This document shows, piece by piece, positions 1-9,381 of a stretch of 64,000 nt of DNA (positions are counted from its first letter, which is position 1; every line of letters begins with the position of its first letter). Under the pieces are notes generated by a model. It was not told the DNA's origin, ran no database searches, and saw only the letters and a list, made by a program, of their open reading frames with translations. A program made the translations under genes and the position numbers. This DNA is from Fibrivirga algicola. GTDB lineage: Bacteria > Bacteroidota > Bacteroidia > Cytophagales > Spirosomataceae. The stretch lies in assembly GCF_011742925.1 (NCBI RefSeq), contig NZ_WAEL01000007.1, forward strand, positions 186,001 to 250,000. Reading direction: 5' to 3'.

Positions 1-171
1 TTTATGCTCTTGAATATGTAATAATGAAAATGTTTCAATATAATTAGTTTGCGACCTTTTTGCCATTTCTAGATCGACAGTTCAGCGAATTAGCAAATGC
101 TTGCTAGGGAGCAGTGTGTCCAGTCAGTATCGAGATAATTACTCAATTATTCATCTATAAAATAGCATTGC
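1..171. other. AT-rich intergenic start of window
   Basis: This stretch precedes the first gene and contains no convincing ORF. It is AT-rich. A weak -7-like sequence (TAGCATTG, 163-170) touches the following start codon but has one mismatch to TAnnTTTG and only 1 nt spacing, so I do not call it a promoter. Confidence 0.5.
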
Positions 172-1227
172 ATGAAAACGTCAACTCAGCACTTACGCTA
201 CCTCGGTTACGGGTTATGTCTCGCGGTGTCTCTGTACAACTGTAAGCCGAAAGATGTGGAGTCACTCACGCCATTCACCTACACATTCAAAGGGTTTGAC
301 GATGTGAAGCTACCAGACATTGTGCCAACTGAGCCAGCAGCCGTTGTGGCTACGGCAGGAAGTGTGGCCTCCTCAACCGTGACAGCGGCCGTTAGCAGTG
401 GCCTGGCCAATATGATGGCGACGGGGCAGGTGCCGGCGGCTGTACAACAGGCTGCCGCGGCTGTTAATCAGGCAGTTCCAGCGGAAAAGGCGACGCAACT
501 GGTGGCCAGTTTTACGCCCGACGTAATCAACTCCTTAGCAACCTCGGGTGTGCCTGCCAGCATGAAGGCTGATATTGCTGCCATTGCGGCCAATCCAGCC
601 CTGGCTGCTTACTGGCCTAAGTTTACGATGCCAACTGTAAACGGTAAAGCAGTGGGTGGACGTATTGGTGTCGGCACTACAGCCACCTTACTTAAACCTG
701 TTATTATAACATTTGCCCGCGCCGACGATGACGCCTGCAAGTCAGCAGCTTCGGCAGCTGTTAATACAGCCCTGGAGAAGTTGAAACAGACGAGGGATGC
801 GCAGACTGCGGCTGTCAATCAGACGTTTGACCAACGCAAAGGTGCTGCCCAAAACGAAACTGCGACTTGTAAATCAAGCAAGACTAGTTCATACGCCACC
901 ATGCGTACCGATGCTAGAAAACAGTACGATCAAACCGTTGCCAGTCTGGAGACAGGTAAAACAGTGTTAGGGGAAACGATGTACAACTTGCTGAAAGTGA
1001 TGTACTCAGTAGCCTATGCGCAGACGCTCGAAGGTATCAGCACACTGGAGCGGGCCGATGCTACTGCCTGCGAGGCCGTAACGACTACTAAAATAACGAA
1101 TGCTGAAACCGCCAAGACAACAGACCTGAACAAAGTAACGGCTGGTTTTAACAATGCTGAGGCTGCGTTGACAAAAGCGCTGAATCAGGCAATTGCCAGC
1201 TGCCACAACCAGGGAAATGGAGGTTGA
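172..1227 (+). CDS. Ala-rich secreted or lipoprotein of unknown function
   Basis: I do not recognise a family. The N-terminus is a signal-like segment (residues 8-24) ending in LYNC, a possible lipobox, so export and lipidation near Cys24 are plausible. The middle (about residues 55-160) is extremely rich in Ala, Val and Thr and low in complexity. The C-terminal half (about 180-345) is rich in Lys, Thr, Gln and Ala with regularly spaced single Cys residues (ACKSAA, TCKSS, ACEAV, SCHNQ), suggesting long helices held by disulfides. It lies 54 nt before a beta-barrel gene on the same strand, so the two may be co-transcribed. Function is unknown. Confidence 0.75.
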   Translation: MKTSTQHLRYLGYGLCLAVSLYNCKPKDVESLTPFTYTFKGFDDVKLPDIVPTEPAAVVATAGSVASSTVTAAVSSGLANMMATGQVPAAVQQAAAAVNQAVPAEKATQLVASFTPDVINSLATSGVPASMKADIAAIAANPALAAYWPKFTMPTVNGKAVGGRIGVGTTATLLKPVIITFARADDDACKSAASAAVNTALEKLKQTRDAQTAAVNQTFDQRKGAAQNETATCKSSKTSSYATMRTDARKQYDQTVASLETGKTVLGETMYNLLKVMYSVAYAQTLEGISTLERADATACEAVTTTKITNAETAKTTDLNKVTAGFNNAEAALTKALNQAIASCHNQGNGG

Positions 1228-1281
1228 TTTTTCGCTTTATCCAACTATGAAATTTGGTTCAACTTCTTAGTAATCAATGAT

Positions 1282-1980
1282 ATGAACAAACATTACATTT
1301 TTTCCGCCATCACTGCGCTCACCGTCTTCTTATCTGTTCAGTCGGCCCAGGCGCAAGTCAACTTAAAAAGTATCAGCGTTGGCGCCAGCTACTGGCAACC
1401 GTCGCTTGATTATTGGAACAACCGGTCGTTTCTGAATGATTACAATGCCGGTGCTGGCGCGAAACTGGCTGGCAAGGTGATGCCAACTGCCGCCATCGAA
1501 GTTGGTTTGATCAAAAACCTGTCACTGGGTGCACACGTCGGGTACTGGACAAACTCGGCATCTGGTGCAGTAAGCGTTGGAGGCACGAACCGTTCAGAAG
1601 ATTTCAAGCTCGCGATCATACCTGTGGCACTGGATTTGAAGTACACCTTTGCCAATTCTGGCGAAGGCGCTAAATCCCCATTTCTCACTCCTTATGTAGG
1701 GGTAAGCGTAGCCCGTTATTTTATCAGCAATAAATTTAATCGGGTCGTTGCTGGCAACACCGGATCAGTAAACGAAACGCAGACGGGCAATTCGTACGGA
1801 CTACAGGTATTTGCCGGGGCAGAGAAAAAACTGGTGAAGATGCTGTATGCAGGGTTAGATGTCCGCTACCATCTGGGCAACTACAACCAGTTGGTGAGAA
1901 CCGAGACAACCAGTACCAGCGAGAAAGTAAGCCTGAACGGCGTTGAAGCTGGCCTCTCACTCCGGTTGAAGTTCGATTAA
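1282..1980 (+). CDS. Outer-membrane beta-barrel protein (porin-like)
   Basis: The 232-residue product starts with a clear signal peptide ending in SAQAQ near residue 25. The rest alternates hydrophobic and polar residues in strands, has many aromatic residues, and ends in LSLRLKFD, a typical outer-membrane barrel terminus. Length and pattern fit the small OmpA/OmpW-like eight-stranded barrels annotated as porin family proteins in Bacteroidota. It follows the Ala-rich secreted protein by 54 nt and precedes the exopolysaccharide locus by 168 nt; no sequence evidence links it to polysaccharide export. The substrate or role cannot be read from the sequence. Confidence 0.8.
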   Translation: MNKHYIFSAITALTVFLSVQSAQAQVNLKSISVGASYWQPSLDYWNNRSFLNDYNAGAGAKLAGKVMPTAAIEVGLIKNLSLGAHVGYWTNSASGAVSVGGTNRSEDFKLAIIPVALDLKYTFANSGEGAKSPFLTPYVGVSVARYFISNKFNRVVAGNTGSVNETQTGNSYGLQVFAGAEKKLVKMLYAGLDVRYHLGNYNQLVRTETTSTSEKVSLNGVEAGLSLRLKFD

Positions 1981-2148
1981 TCAACCAGACTAATCAAGTC
2001 AATTTTATGCTGATACGGTAGCTTTTTGCTACTGCTGGCACCCCTTTGTCTGATTGATCGGATAAGGACCCAATTAACCCAACTCTCCCTAGTTTTTCAT
2101 CTATTGACCAGTTACGTATAGGGATTACCGTTAGAAGAAAGTAAGGCT
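1981..2148. other. Intergenic region upstream of exopolysaccharide locus
   Basis: These 168 bp separate the porin-like gene from the first exopolysaccharide gene. The locus promoter is expected here, but I see no match to TTTG-N19-TAnnTTTG and no hairpin terminator. Confidence 0.4.
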
Positions 2149-4062
2149 ATGAATTTTGCTCAAAAGATATTTATTGCTCTGTTGGCTGTGGCCACTGCCG
2201 GAATTCCGGTACGGCTACAGGCGCAGATGAATATCTCCGGGAAGCCAGGTCTTATTTACATTCCATCGGCTGAACTGACACAGGACGGTACATTCTCGAT
2301 TGGGTATAATTTCAATCCGGCCAATTACGCATTTCGGTTCAATAGAAAGAATTCAGAGAGCATTGCTTATGTAAACCTGACGCTGTTGCCGCGTCTGGAA
2401 GTAACCATCAATCTGCTTAACCCAAATGGGCCGATCAACTATGGAGCAAGGGGAATTGGTGATCGGCAGGTTGATTTGAAGTATGGTCTGATCAGCGAAA
2501 ACGAGAAGCGACCATCCATTGCCGCCATTATGTCTGCACCGTTTGGTATCGATAACTCGCTCATAACGTATGCGTTGGTCGCCACTAAGCACTTGCCAAT
2601 CAGCAGGTCGGTAACTGCAGGTGTGACCGTGGGCATGGGTAGCCCTTACTCTATTTACAGGGCTGAGGTGCGTAATGATCAGAATTCAGATATTTTTTCG
2701 GGCTATACCTGGAAAGATAAACGCACACTTCCATACCACTACTTATCAGGACCGTTTGGCGGTGTAAACCTTAACCTGGCCAGAAAAGGCGGGCTAATGG
2801 TTGAATGGGATTCACAGCACTTGAATATAGGTGCCTACACTACGCTATTCAGGCATCTGACGCTCCAGGCCGGGCTGCTCAACGGGCAGCAACTAACGCT
2901 GGGTACGTCTTATACTACCAATCTGCTCCATCCGGACCGGAGCGATCGCAGGCCCCAGGGGCAACCCCGGCAGGCAGATCTGGCACCCTCAACGATCGAT
3001 CATACACTATCACCTGCTGAGCAGCAGCGCGAACTGACTGACTTTGAAAATCGTAAGGTCGATACTGCCCGGCATCTGGTTCTGTATGAGCAGCGATTGT
3101 ACCGGAATCCATTTAAGGGGATGAAGAAGCTGGCTACTGCTTTGGGAACCGAGGGTGGGGCAGCGTACATTCCATTATTTCAGGGCGTACCAATTGCCCG
3201 GTACCACCTCGGAAAAACGCCGGCAGCCGCTACCTTATCGCAGCAGGACCGGGCTGATCTCGCAGCCATTCACCCTTTCGATAGCCGTGGATACAAACTG
3301 GATTTCCGGTTGCAGCCAGAGTTTATCGGGCAGTTTGGTTTCCGCGATCAGTTAGTGGAGGCTAAAACTAATCTGCTTCTGCAGAGTCAGTTGTATCTGC
3401 ATAAAGGATTGGTGCTCAATTGGGGGGTAACGCTTCCTATTGCCAATACGCTGGATAATCAGGCACTGAATGTGCGACCCGCCCCAACGTTTATCAATCA
3501 GTTTCTGGCACTTAACGGTCATCAGTTCATGAGCCTGTCGGCTGGGCTGTTTTATACTGATCAATACGGGGTGAACGTCCAGTTCCGGGATGCCGATATT
3601 ACCAAACGGTGGTCTTTCGGCCTGGAGTCGGGGTTAACCGGGTTCTATTATTTCCCCGAAAACGGGTTTTACTACGAATCGCTGAAGCATTTTATGTTTT
3701 TGGCCGACGTGGCGTACCGCATCCCCAACCGAGACCTGACCATAAAGCTATCGGGTGGGCAGTATTTATACGCCGATCGGGGCGCACGGGTTGATCTGAT
3801 CCGTCAACTAGGCGACGTAGAAGTGGGCTTCTATGCGATGAAGACACGGCAAGGCGGTACCGGTGGTTTCAGCTTCGCCATCCCGTTACCACCCGGTCAG
3901 ATTGCACAGAGTCGGCGGGTACGTCTTCGAAGTACTGACGAGTTTCGATGGGAATACGCCTATAGTCGTGGCTATAACATCGGCACCAGATATCGGCTTG
4001 GCTATCAACTTGATGCGCTATTGCGACAGTACCACAGTAGTTATTTACAGAATCAACATTAG
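2149..4062 (+). CDS. YjbH-like outer-membrane exopolysaccharide protein
   Basis: The 637-residue protein has a signal peptide (about 1-25, ending LQAQ). It then shows the YjbH-domain pattern: MNISGKPGLIYIPSA near residues 27-41, a glycine/aromatic beta-strand core, and a second barrel-like half (about 390-630) with strands such as LDFRLQPEF and GLNFR-type repeats. In proteobacteria YjbH belongs to the yjbEFGH exopolysaccharide operon and is predicted to be an outer-membrane barrel aiding polymer secretion. Position is the strongest context: it is 24 nt upstream of a Wza-like gene and heads the synthesis locus. The molecular role is inferred; a YjbH family assignment is likely from sequence style and neighbours. 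Confidence 0.75.
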   Translation: MNFAQKIFIALLAVATAGIPVRLQAQMNISGKPGLIYIPSAELTQDGTFSIGYNFNPANYAFRFNRKNSESIAYVNLTLLPRLEVTINLLNPNGPINYGARGIGDRQVDLKYGLISENEKRPSIAAIMSAPFGIDNSLITYALVATKHLPISRSVTAGVTVGMGSPYSIYRAEVRNDQNSDIFSGYTWKDKRTLPYHYLSGPFGGVNLNLARKGGLMVEWDSQHLNIGAYTTLFRHLTLQAGLLNGQQLTLGTSYTTNLLHPDRSDRRPQGQPRQADLAPSTIDHTLSPAEQQRELTDFENRKVDTARHLVLYEQRLYRNPFKGMKKLATALGTEGGAAYIPLFQGVPIARYHLGKTPAAATLSQQDRADLAAIHPFDSRGYKLDFRLQPEFIGQFGFRDQLVEAKTNLLLQSQLYLHKGLVLNWGVTLPIANTLDNQALNVRPAPTFINQFLALNGHQFMSLSAGLFYTDQYGVNVQFRDADITKRWSFGLESGLTGFYYFPENGFYYESLKHFMFLADVAYRIPNRDLTIKLSGGQYLYADRGARVDLIRQLGDVEVGFYAMKTRQGGTGGFSFAIPLPPGQIAQSRRVRLRSTDEFRWEYAYSRGYNIGTRYRLGYQLDALLRQYHSSYLQNQH

Positions 4063-4086
4063 CAGCATCTCCCTAACGTAACTGTT

Positions 4087-4893
4087 ATGAATTTTCCCAA
4101 AATGCGTGTCCAGATGGGTATAGGGTTACTCTACTTATCTGCTTGTTTATCAGGATGTATTTCAAGTAAAGAGTTGGTGCTATACCAGGCTAAAGGCCCG
4201 CATTCAGATACACTCGCTATTGCACCGAGGTACATACCAACTATTAAGGCTGGTGATGTTTTATCCGTACAGGTGGGCAGCCTGAGCCCCGAAGCAACGG
4301 CTTTCTTCAACCCATACGCTGCCATCAGCATGGCTGATCGGGCTGGAACGCCGCAAGTTGCTACACCAACAACCCCCATCCCCTATACCCCTGGCTACCT
4401 GGTAAACGAGGAAGGACAGATTGCCTTGCCACTGATAGGGTCACAACTCGTACAGGGATTAACCAATACGCAGGCAGCGGCACAGATCCGGACCAAACTG
4501 CTGGATTACCTGAAAGAGCCTACCGTAAACGTACGCAACCTGAATTTTCAGATCGCTATATCGGGTGAAGTAGCCCGCCCTTCTCTTTTCTCAATTCCGA
4601 ATGAACAGATTTCGTTACCAGCGGCTCTGGGTTTAGCTGGTGATATTACGATTTATGGTCGTCGCGATAACGTACTGATTATAAGGGAAGAAAACGGAAA
4701 ACGTACATTCAACCGGGTTGACTTAACCAGTCGTGACGTCTTTCAATCGCCGTATTATTACCTGCGGCCCAATGATGTTGTATACGTTGAACCCGGCCAG
4801 GCGCGGATAACAAACGCTGATCGTACCTACCAATTGATGCCTATTATCATAAGTGCTCTATCGTTTATAGCTATTGTCGTTAGTCGTTTTTAA
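4087..4893 (+). CDS. Wza-like polysaccharide export lipoprotein
   Basis: The 268-residue protein has a lipoprotein signal (LSACLSGC, Cys near residue 24). It is followed by the Poly_export domain (about residues 50-160; TIKAGDVLSVQV, LVNEEGQIALPLIG) and an SLBB-type segment (about 165-240; ISGEVARPSLFSIPN, LRPNDVVYVEPG). A hydrophobic C-terminal helix (PIIISALSFIAIVVSRF) matches the Bacteroidota version of this outer-membrane export channel. Wza-type proteins form the periplasm-to-surface conduit for capsule or exopolysaccharide and pair with a Wzc kinase, which is encoded 15 nt downstream. The gene is almost certainly in one operon with its neighbours. Confidence 0.92.
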   Translation: MNFPKMRVQMGIGLLYLSACLSGCISSKELVLYQAKGPHSDTLAIAPRYIPTIKAGDVLSVQVGSLSPEATAFFNPYAAISMADRAGTPQVATPTTPIPYTPGYLVNEEGQIALPLIGSQLVQGLTNTQAAAQIRTKLLDYLKEPTVNVRNLNFQIAISGEVARPSLFSIPNEQISLPAALGLAGDITIYGRRDNVLIIREENGKRTFNRVDLTSRDVFQSPYYYLRPNDVVYVEPGQARITNADRTYQLMPIIISALSFIAIVVSRF

Positions 4894-4908
4894 TCTATCT
4901 CTGCAAGC

Positions 4909-7245
4909 ATGAACACAAATACATACACTCCCTATCAGGCCTACGAAATAGAAACTCAGCCTAACCTGCGTGCGCTGCTGATGCGATATGTGCGAAATTG
5001 GCCCTGGTTTATTGGGTCTTTACTCCTGGCCATATCAGCTGCTTACGTATACCTGCTTTACCAACCACCTGTATACAAAGTGACGGCAAGTGTGCTGGTG
5101 AAAGATGAGAAAAAAGGAATTTCGGGAGAGAGCCTGATGAAAGAGCTCGACATTTTTACAACCAGTAAAGTGGTTGAAAACGAGGTCGAGATTCTTAAAT
5201 CGTTCACCCTGATGGACCGCGTGGTTACCAAACTTGGACTGGACGTTCATTATTACCAGCCTACAAGCACGTTCAAGAAGGAAATTTACGCCGAATCTCC
5301 AATTCGCCTGCTGGTGGAGAACGCCTCTCCACTACTCTATAAGGAAGAACTTGACATTCAATTTCTGGACGCTGGAACGGTACGAATCAACGGACATGCC
5401 TACCCGGTCAACCAAAGCATTAAGACACCATACGGACAACTACGGATATTTACCCGCTTGCCCCTGACCAGCTCGCTGGCACCTGTTATCGCCACTGTGT
5501 CGGGCCACGCAGAAGCAGTAGAAGGTTATCTGACAAAACTCACCGTTGAGCCAACCGCAAAGCAGTCGACTGTTTTGGCCATGAGTCTGGAAGAAGGTGT
5601 ACCCGACAAGGGGGAAGCCATTTTAAACCAGCTTATTCAGGAGTATAATAAGGAGGCTATCGTTGACAAGAATAAGGAAGCCAACAACACGCTCAATTTC
5701 ATTGAAGACCGTTTGGCCCTGATATCTGGTGAATTGTCGACAGTTGAAAAAGAAGTAGAGTTGTATAAATCGACGCAGGGCATCACCGATCTGAGCACTC
5801 AGGCACAGACGTTTCTGCTCACTGTGAAAGAGAATGATACGCAACTCAACGAAGTAAACGTTCGGCTTGGGGCACTGGAAGATGTGGAACGGTACGTACA
5901 AAACCAGACGGGTGAGAAAGGGGTTGCCCCCGCCACACTGGGTTTCAGCGATCCGATTCTGACCGGTTTGCTAACAAAAGCATCTGAACTGGAATTGAAG
6001 CGCGAAGAAGTATCGCGGACCATGTCATCGAACAACCCGTTGCTGCTCTCGCTCGATAGCCAGTTGAAAACGATGAAGGCGAGCATCAATGAGAACATCC
6101 AGACAATGCGGCAGCAACTGACCAGCAATCGCAACCAGTTGATGTCGAATAACAAGCGGATGGAAGGTATGATCCGTACGGTACCGGGTAAAGAACGGGC
6201 ACTGTTGAACATCACCCGCCAGCAGGCCATCAAAAACGGGCTGTATACGTACCTGTTGCAGAAGCGGGAGGAAACAGCTCTGTCGGCAGCCTCGACGGTA
6301 TCAGATAGCCGGACTGTCGATGCGGCCCGGACTGGCAGCAGGCCCATCAAACCAGTGAAAATGACCATTTTTGGCTTATTCGCCGTACTGGGTCTGCTTG
6401 TGCCGGCTGGGTTCATTACCGCTAAAGATGCGATGAACAACCGGGTTCTGCGTCGCTCGGACGTAGAAGATGCTACTCAAATCCCTATTCTTGGCGAAGT
6501 AGTAAAAAGCAAGCAGGCCACAACGGATAACCTGGTGTTCAAGCCACGCATGCAGTCAGTTATTGGTGAGCAGATACGGGCACTGCGGACTAACCTGCAG
6601 TTTATGCGCAGCGATTCGCAGAAAAGCCAGGTGTTGCTCTTTACCTCCAGCATCAGCGGTGAAGGTAAATCATTCATCTCGCTGAATCTGGGTGCCAGTT
6701 TGGCCCTGGTAGGTCGTAAAACGGTCATTCTGGAAATGGATATGCGTAAACCCAAGCTCCACAAGAGTCTGCATATGGAAAACCGGGAAGGTCTGAGCAA
6801 CTACCTCATTGGTGATGCCAGTGTAGATGAGCTGCTTCGTCCGATCTTGGGGTACGACAACTACAACATTATTACCGCTGGTCCGTTGCCGCCTAACCCG
6901 TCAGAGCTGCTGAGTTCGCCCCGGTTGGCTAAACTGTTTGAGGAATTGAAAGAACGCTTTGATTACGTATTAGTCGATTCGCCACCAATTGGATTGGTGA
7001 CTGACTCCCAACTGATTGCGCCTTTCGCTGACGCGACGATGTTCCTTGTACGGCACGACCACACGCCCAAAAATTACATTAAAATGGTCGACACGCTGTA
7101 TAAAGAGCAGCGGTTCCAGAAGCTGAGCATCATCCTGAATGGTGTGGGCGAAGGCGAGTCGTATTACTACAGCTACGGCTACGGAGACTATTACGGAAAA
7201 AGTGGCGGTTCGGCCACAAAAGCTCATTTAGCGAAAGGAGAGTAA
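4909..7245 (+). CDS. Wzc-like chain-length regulator and tyrosine autokinase
   Basis: This 778-residue inner-membrane protein has a Wzz domain after a first membrane segment (about residues 34-52), a long periplasmic coiled-coil/GNVR part (about 250-470), a second membrane segment (about 483-503) and a cytoplasmic BY-kinase domain (about 545-760). The kinase has Walker A (SGEGKS near 579), Walker A' (VILEMDMRKPK) and Walker B (YVLVDSPP). The C-terminus carries the autophosphorylated tyrosine cluster (YYYSYGYGDYYG). In this family cycles of phosphorylation control polymer length and export with the Wza partner, encoded directly upstream. No separate phosphatase gene is visible in the locus. 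Confidence 0.95.
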   Translation: MNTNTYTPYQAYEIETQPNLRALLMRYVRNWPWFIGSLLLAISAAYVYLLYQPPVYKVTASVLVKDEKKGISGESLMKELDIFTTSKVVENEVEILKSFTLMDRVVTKLGLDVHYYQPTSTFKKEIYAESPIRLLVENASPLLYKEELDIQFLDAGTVRINGHAYPVNQSIKTPYGQLRIFTRLPLTSSLAPVIATVSGHAEAVEGYLTKLTVEPTAKQSTVLAMSLEEGVPDKGEAILNQLIQEYNKEAIVDKNKEANNTLNFIEDRLALISGELSTVEKEVELYKSTQGITDLSTQAQTFLLTVKENDTQLNEVNVRLGALEDVERYVQNQTGEKGVAPATLGFSDPILTGLLTKASELELKREEVSRTMSSNNPLLLSLDSQLKTMKASINENIQTMRQQLTSNRNQLMSNNKRMEGMIRTVPGKERALLNITRQQAIKNGLYTYLLQKREETALSAASTVSDSRTVDAARTGSRPIKPVKMTIFGLFAVLGLLVPAGFITAKDAMNNRVLRRSDVEDATQIPILGEVVKSKQATTDNLVFKPRMQSVIGEQIRALRTNLQFMRSDSQKSQVLLFTSSISGEGKSFISLNLGASLALVGRKTVILEMDMRKPKLHKSLHMENREGLSNYLIGDASVDELLRPILGYDNYNIITAGPLPPNPSELLSSPRLAKLFEELKERFDYVLVDSPPIGLVTDSQLIAPFADATMFLVRHDHTPKNYIKMVDTLYKEQRFQKLSIILNGVGEGESYYYSYGYGDYYGKSGGSATKAHLAKGE

Positions 7246-7297
7246 AACAATAAAGTTGAAAAAACAGAACCACCATTCAGTGTAAAATTCTACCACC

Positions 7298-7966
7298 ATG
7301 CTTAGTCTAGACTCTACCTACAAAGCGCTATATGTGTACGCTGAGCCACAGACACATACTAGAAATGCCGCAATTAAGGTTCAGGGAAAACGAGTGTTCG
7401 ACATCTGTTTTTCCGTCTTGATCACCGTATTTGTTTTATCCTGGTTGATTCCGGTAGTCGGGTTATTTATTAAGATACTCTCGCCGGGCCCTATCTTCTT
7501 TGTACAGAAACGCACTGGGTACCGGGGTGTTCCGTTCAACTGCTTCAAGTTCAGAACGATGACGTACAACCCAGCCGATACCTTTAAGCAAGCCACCAAG
7601 AACGACACCCGCATTACATTTATTGGGCGTTTCCTGCGCAAGACGAACCTGGACGAGATGCCCCAATTTCTCAACGTATTGCTGGGAGATATGAGTGTAG
7701 TAGGGCCCCGCCCGCACGCGTTGCAGCATAGTGCCCAGTACTGGAACACAATGCCAGAATACCGGAAGCGGTACCGGGTGAAACCAGGCATTACTGGCCT
7801 TGCTCAGGTTCGTGGTTGCCGGGGCGAGATTGACCACATGTTGCACATGCACCACCGGGTACGTTATGACCGGTTCTACAACCGGAAAAAATCGCCGCTG
7901 CTGGACCTTAAAATCTGCTGGTGGACTATTGAAAAAATGATTGTCGGCGACGAAAAAGCGCATTGA
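7298..7966 (+). CDS. Initiating sugar transferase (WcaJ/ExoY family)
   Basis: The 222-residue protein is a short ExoY-type bacterial sugar transferase: one N-terminal membrane helix (about residues 32-56) followed by the catalytic domain with SPGPIFFVQKRTGYRG, FKFRTM, a TNLDEMPQFLNVL motif, GDMSVVGPRPH and PGITGLAQV. This enzyme moves a sugar-1-phosphate from a nucleotide sugar to undecaprenyl phosphate, the first step of repeat-unit assembly at the inner membrane. It lacks the four extra N-terminal membrane segments of long WbaP/WcaJ proteins. The sugar it uses cannot be read from the sequence. It lies 52 nt after the kinase gene. Confidence 0.94.
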   Translation: MLSLDSTYKALYVYAEPQTHTRNAAIKVQGKRVFDICFSVLITVFVLSWLIPVVGLFIKILSPGPIFFVQKRTGYRGVPFNCFKFRTMTYNPADTFKQATKNDTRITFIGRFLRKTNLDEMPQFLNVLLGDMSVVGPRPHALQHSAQYWNTMPEYRKRYRVKPGITGLAQVRGCRGEIDHMLHMHHRVRYDRFYNRKKSPLLDLKICWWTIEKMIVGDEKAH

Positions 7967-8019
7967 TGCAAACGCCTAATGCCTGCATAGTTATTGTTCG
8001 TTATTAATCAGTTGATGGT

Positions 8020-9381
8020 ATGGTAGCCAACCTACGGAGTAGAGTTACGGGGTTCTTCGTTAATGGCCATGAACGCACGCTACTAGTTAAAAAGAATATT
8101 GCATTGACCTTCCTGACAAAGGCGGGAGGGATATTGATTAGTCTGGTACTTGTGCCAATGACAATCGATTACGTCTCGCCCGCTCAGTATGGTGTGTGGT
8201 TAACTATTAGCTCAATCATTGGATGGCTGAACTTCTTCGATGTGGGTTTGGGCAATGGGTTGAAAAATAAGCTTACTCAGTCGACTGCACTGGGCGAAAC
8301 AGAGCAGGCGCGGATGTATATAAGCACCACGTATGCAGCCCTGATCGGCATTGCCGCTCTTACGTTTTTTCTGTTCATGGCCGCCAACAGGTACGTGAAT
8401 TGGGGAAAATTGTTGAACGTGTCAGGAGCAAATGCTGAAGGATTGGAATCTGTCATGCTAATGGCACTTGGCTGTTTCTGCGTTCAGTTTGTGGCTCAAT
8501 TAATCAATACAATTCTGACCGCCACCCATCAGTCGGCGAGCGCCTCGTACATCACTTTTTTTGGTCAGCTTTGCTCTGTCATTGCCATCTACGTTTGTAA
8601 GCAGTACCTACCGGGTAGCCTGTTTACGCTGGTTTGCATAATAGCCAGCACGCCGGTAATCGCTCTGGCAGTAGGGTCATTCCTTTTCTTCCGGCATAAG
8701 CTTCAACACCTCGCGCCAAGCTGGAAATTAGTTAACATGACCTATGCCCGCGGACTACTCAATGCAGGCGGAAAGTTCTTTCTGATTCAGATTGGGGCAC
8801 TCGTATTATTTCAAACTAACTACATTCTCATAAGTCAGCTGCTCGGGCCAGAGCAAGTTACTGTGTATAGCGTTTGCTACAAGTTATTCTCGGTGGTCAT
8901 TATGATTTTCACCATCATTGTTACTCCCATGTGGAGTTCATTCGCGGATGCTTACGCAAAAGGCGACTTTGAATGGCTGACAGGCAGCTTACAAAAGATG
9001 CGAAAAGTATGGCTGCTTTTTTCACTTGCCACGCTGGCCATTCTCAGTGCCTCACCGATGTTATTTACTGAATGGATTGGCAAAAGTGTATCCGTACCCT
9101 GGACGTTGTCTATCTGCATGACGGTTTACGTGATTGCCTACATCTGGCAAATGATGCACGTATATTTCCTGAACGGTATCGGAAAAATTCAGCTGCAGCT
9201 TATTCTGGTTACAGTAAGTGCTATTTTAAATATCCCAGTCTGTATTCTGTTAGGAAAATCATTTGGTTTAGTTGGAATTGTAGCAACGAGCACAATATTA
9301 TTTACAGTTATGGGAATAATATTTTCTATACAATGCCAAAAGATATGTACCAGTAAAGCAAATAAAGTTTGGGGCAAATGA
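8020..9381 (+). CDS. Wzx-like lipid-linked oligosaccharide flippase
   Basis: The 453-residue protein has about 12-14 hydrophobic segments and the N-terminal pattern of the MATE/MOP flippase family (ALTFLTKAGGILISLVLVPMTIDYV followed by YGVWLTISSIIGWLNFFDVGLGNGLKNKL). Such proteins move undecaprenyl-linked repeat units across the inner membrane for Wzy polymerisation. Base composition changes inside the gene: the first part resembles the surrounding genes, whereas the last about 200 nt become AT-rich like the two genes that follow. Its TGA stop overlaps the next start codon in an ATGA arrangement, suggesting translational coupling. Confidence 0.92.
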   Translation: MVANLRSRVTGFFVNGHERTLLVKKNIALTFLTKAGGILISLVLVPMTIDYVSPAQYGVWLTISSIIGWLNFFDVGLGNGLKNKLTQSTALGETEQARMYISTTYAALIGIAALTFFLFMAANRYVNWGKLLNVSGANAEGLESVMLMALGCFCVQFVAQLINTILTATHQSASASYITFFGQLCSVIAIYVCKQYLPGSLFTLVCIIASTPVIALAVGSFLFFRHKLQHLAPSWKLVNMTYARGLLNAGGKFFLIQIGALVLFQTNYILISQLLGPEQVTVYSVCYKLFSVVIMIFTIIVTPMWSSFADAYAKGDFEWLTGSLQKMRKVWLLFSLATLAILSASPMLFTEWIGKSVSVPWTLSICMTVYVIAYIWQMMHVYFLNGIGKIQLQLILVTVSAILNIPVCILLGKSFGLVGIVATSTILFTVMGIIFSIQCQKICTSKANKVWGK

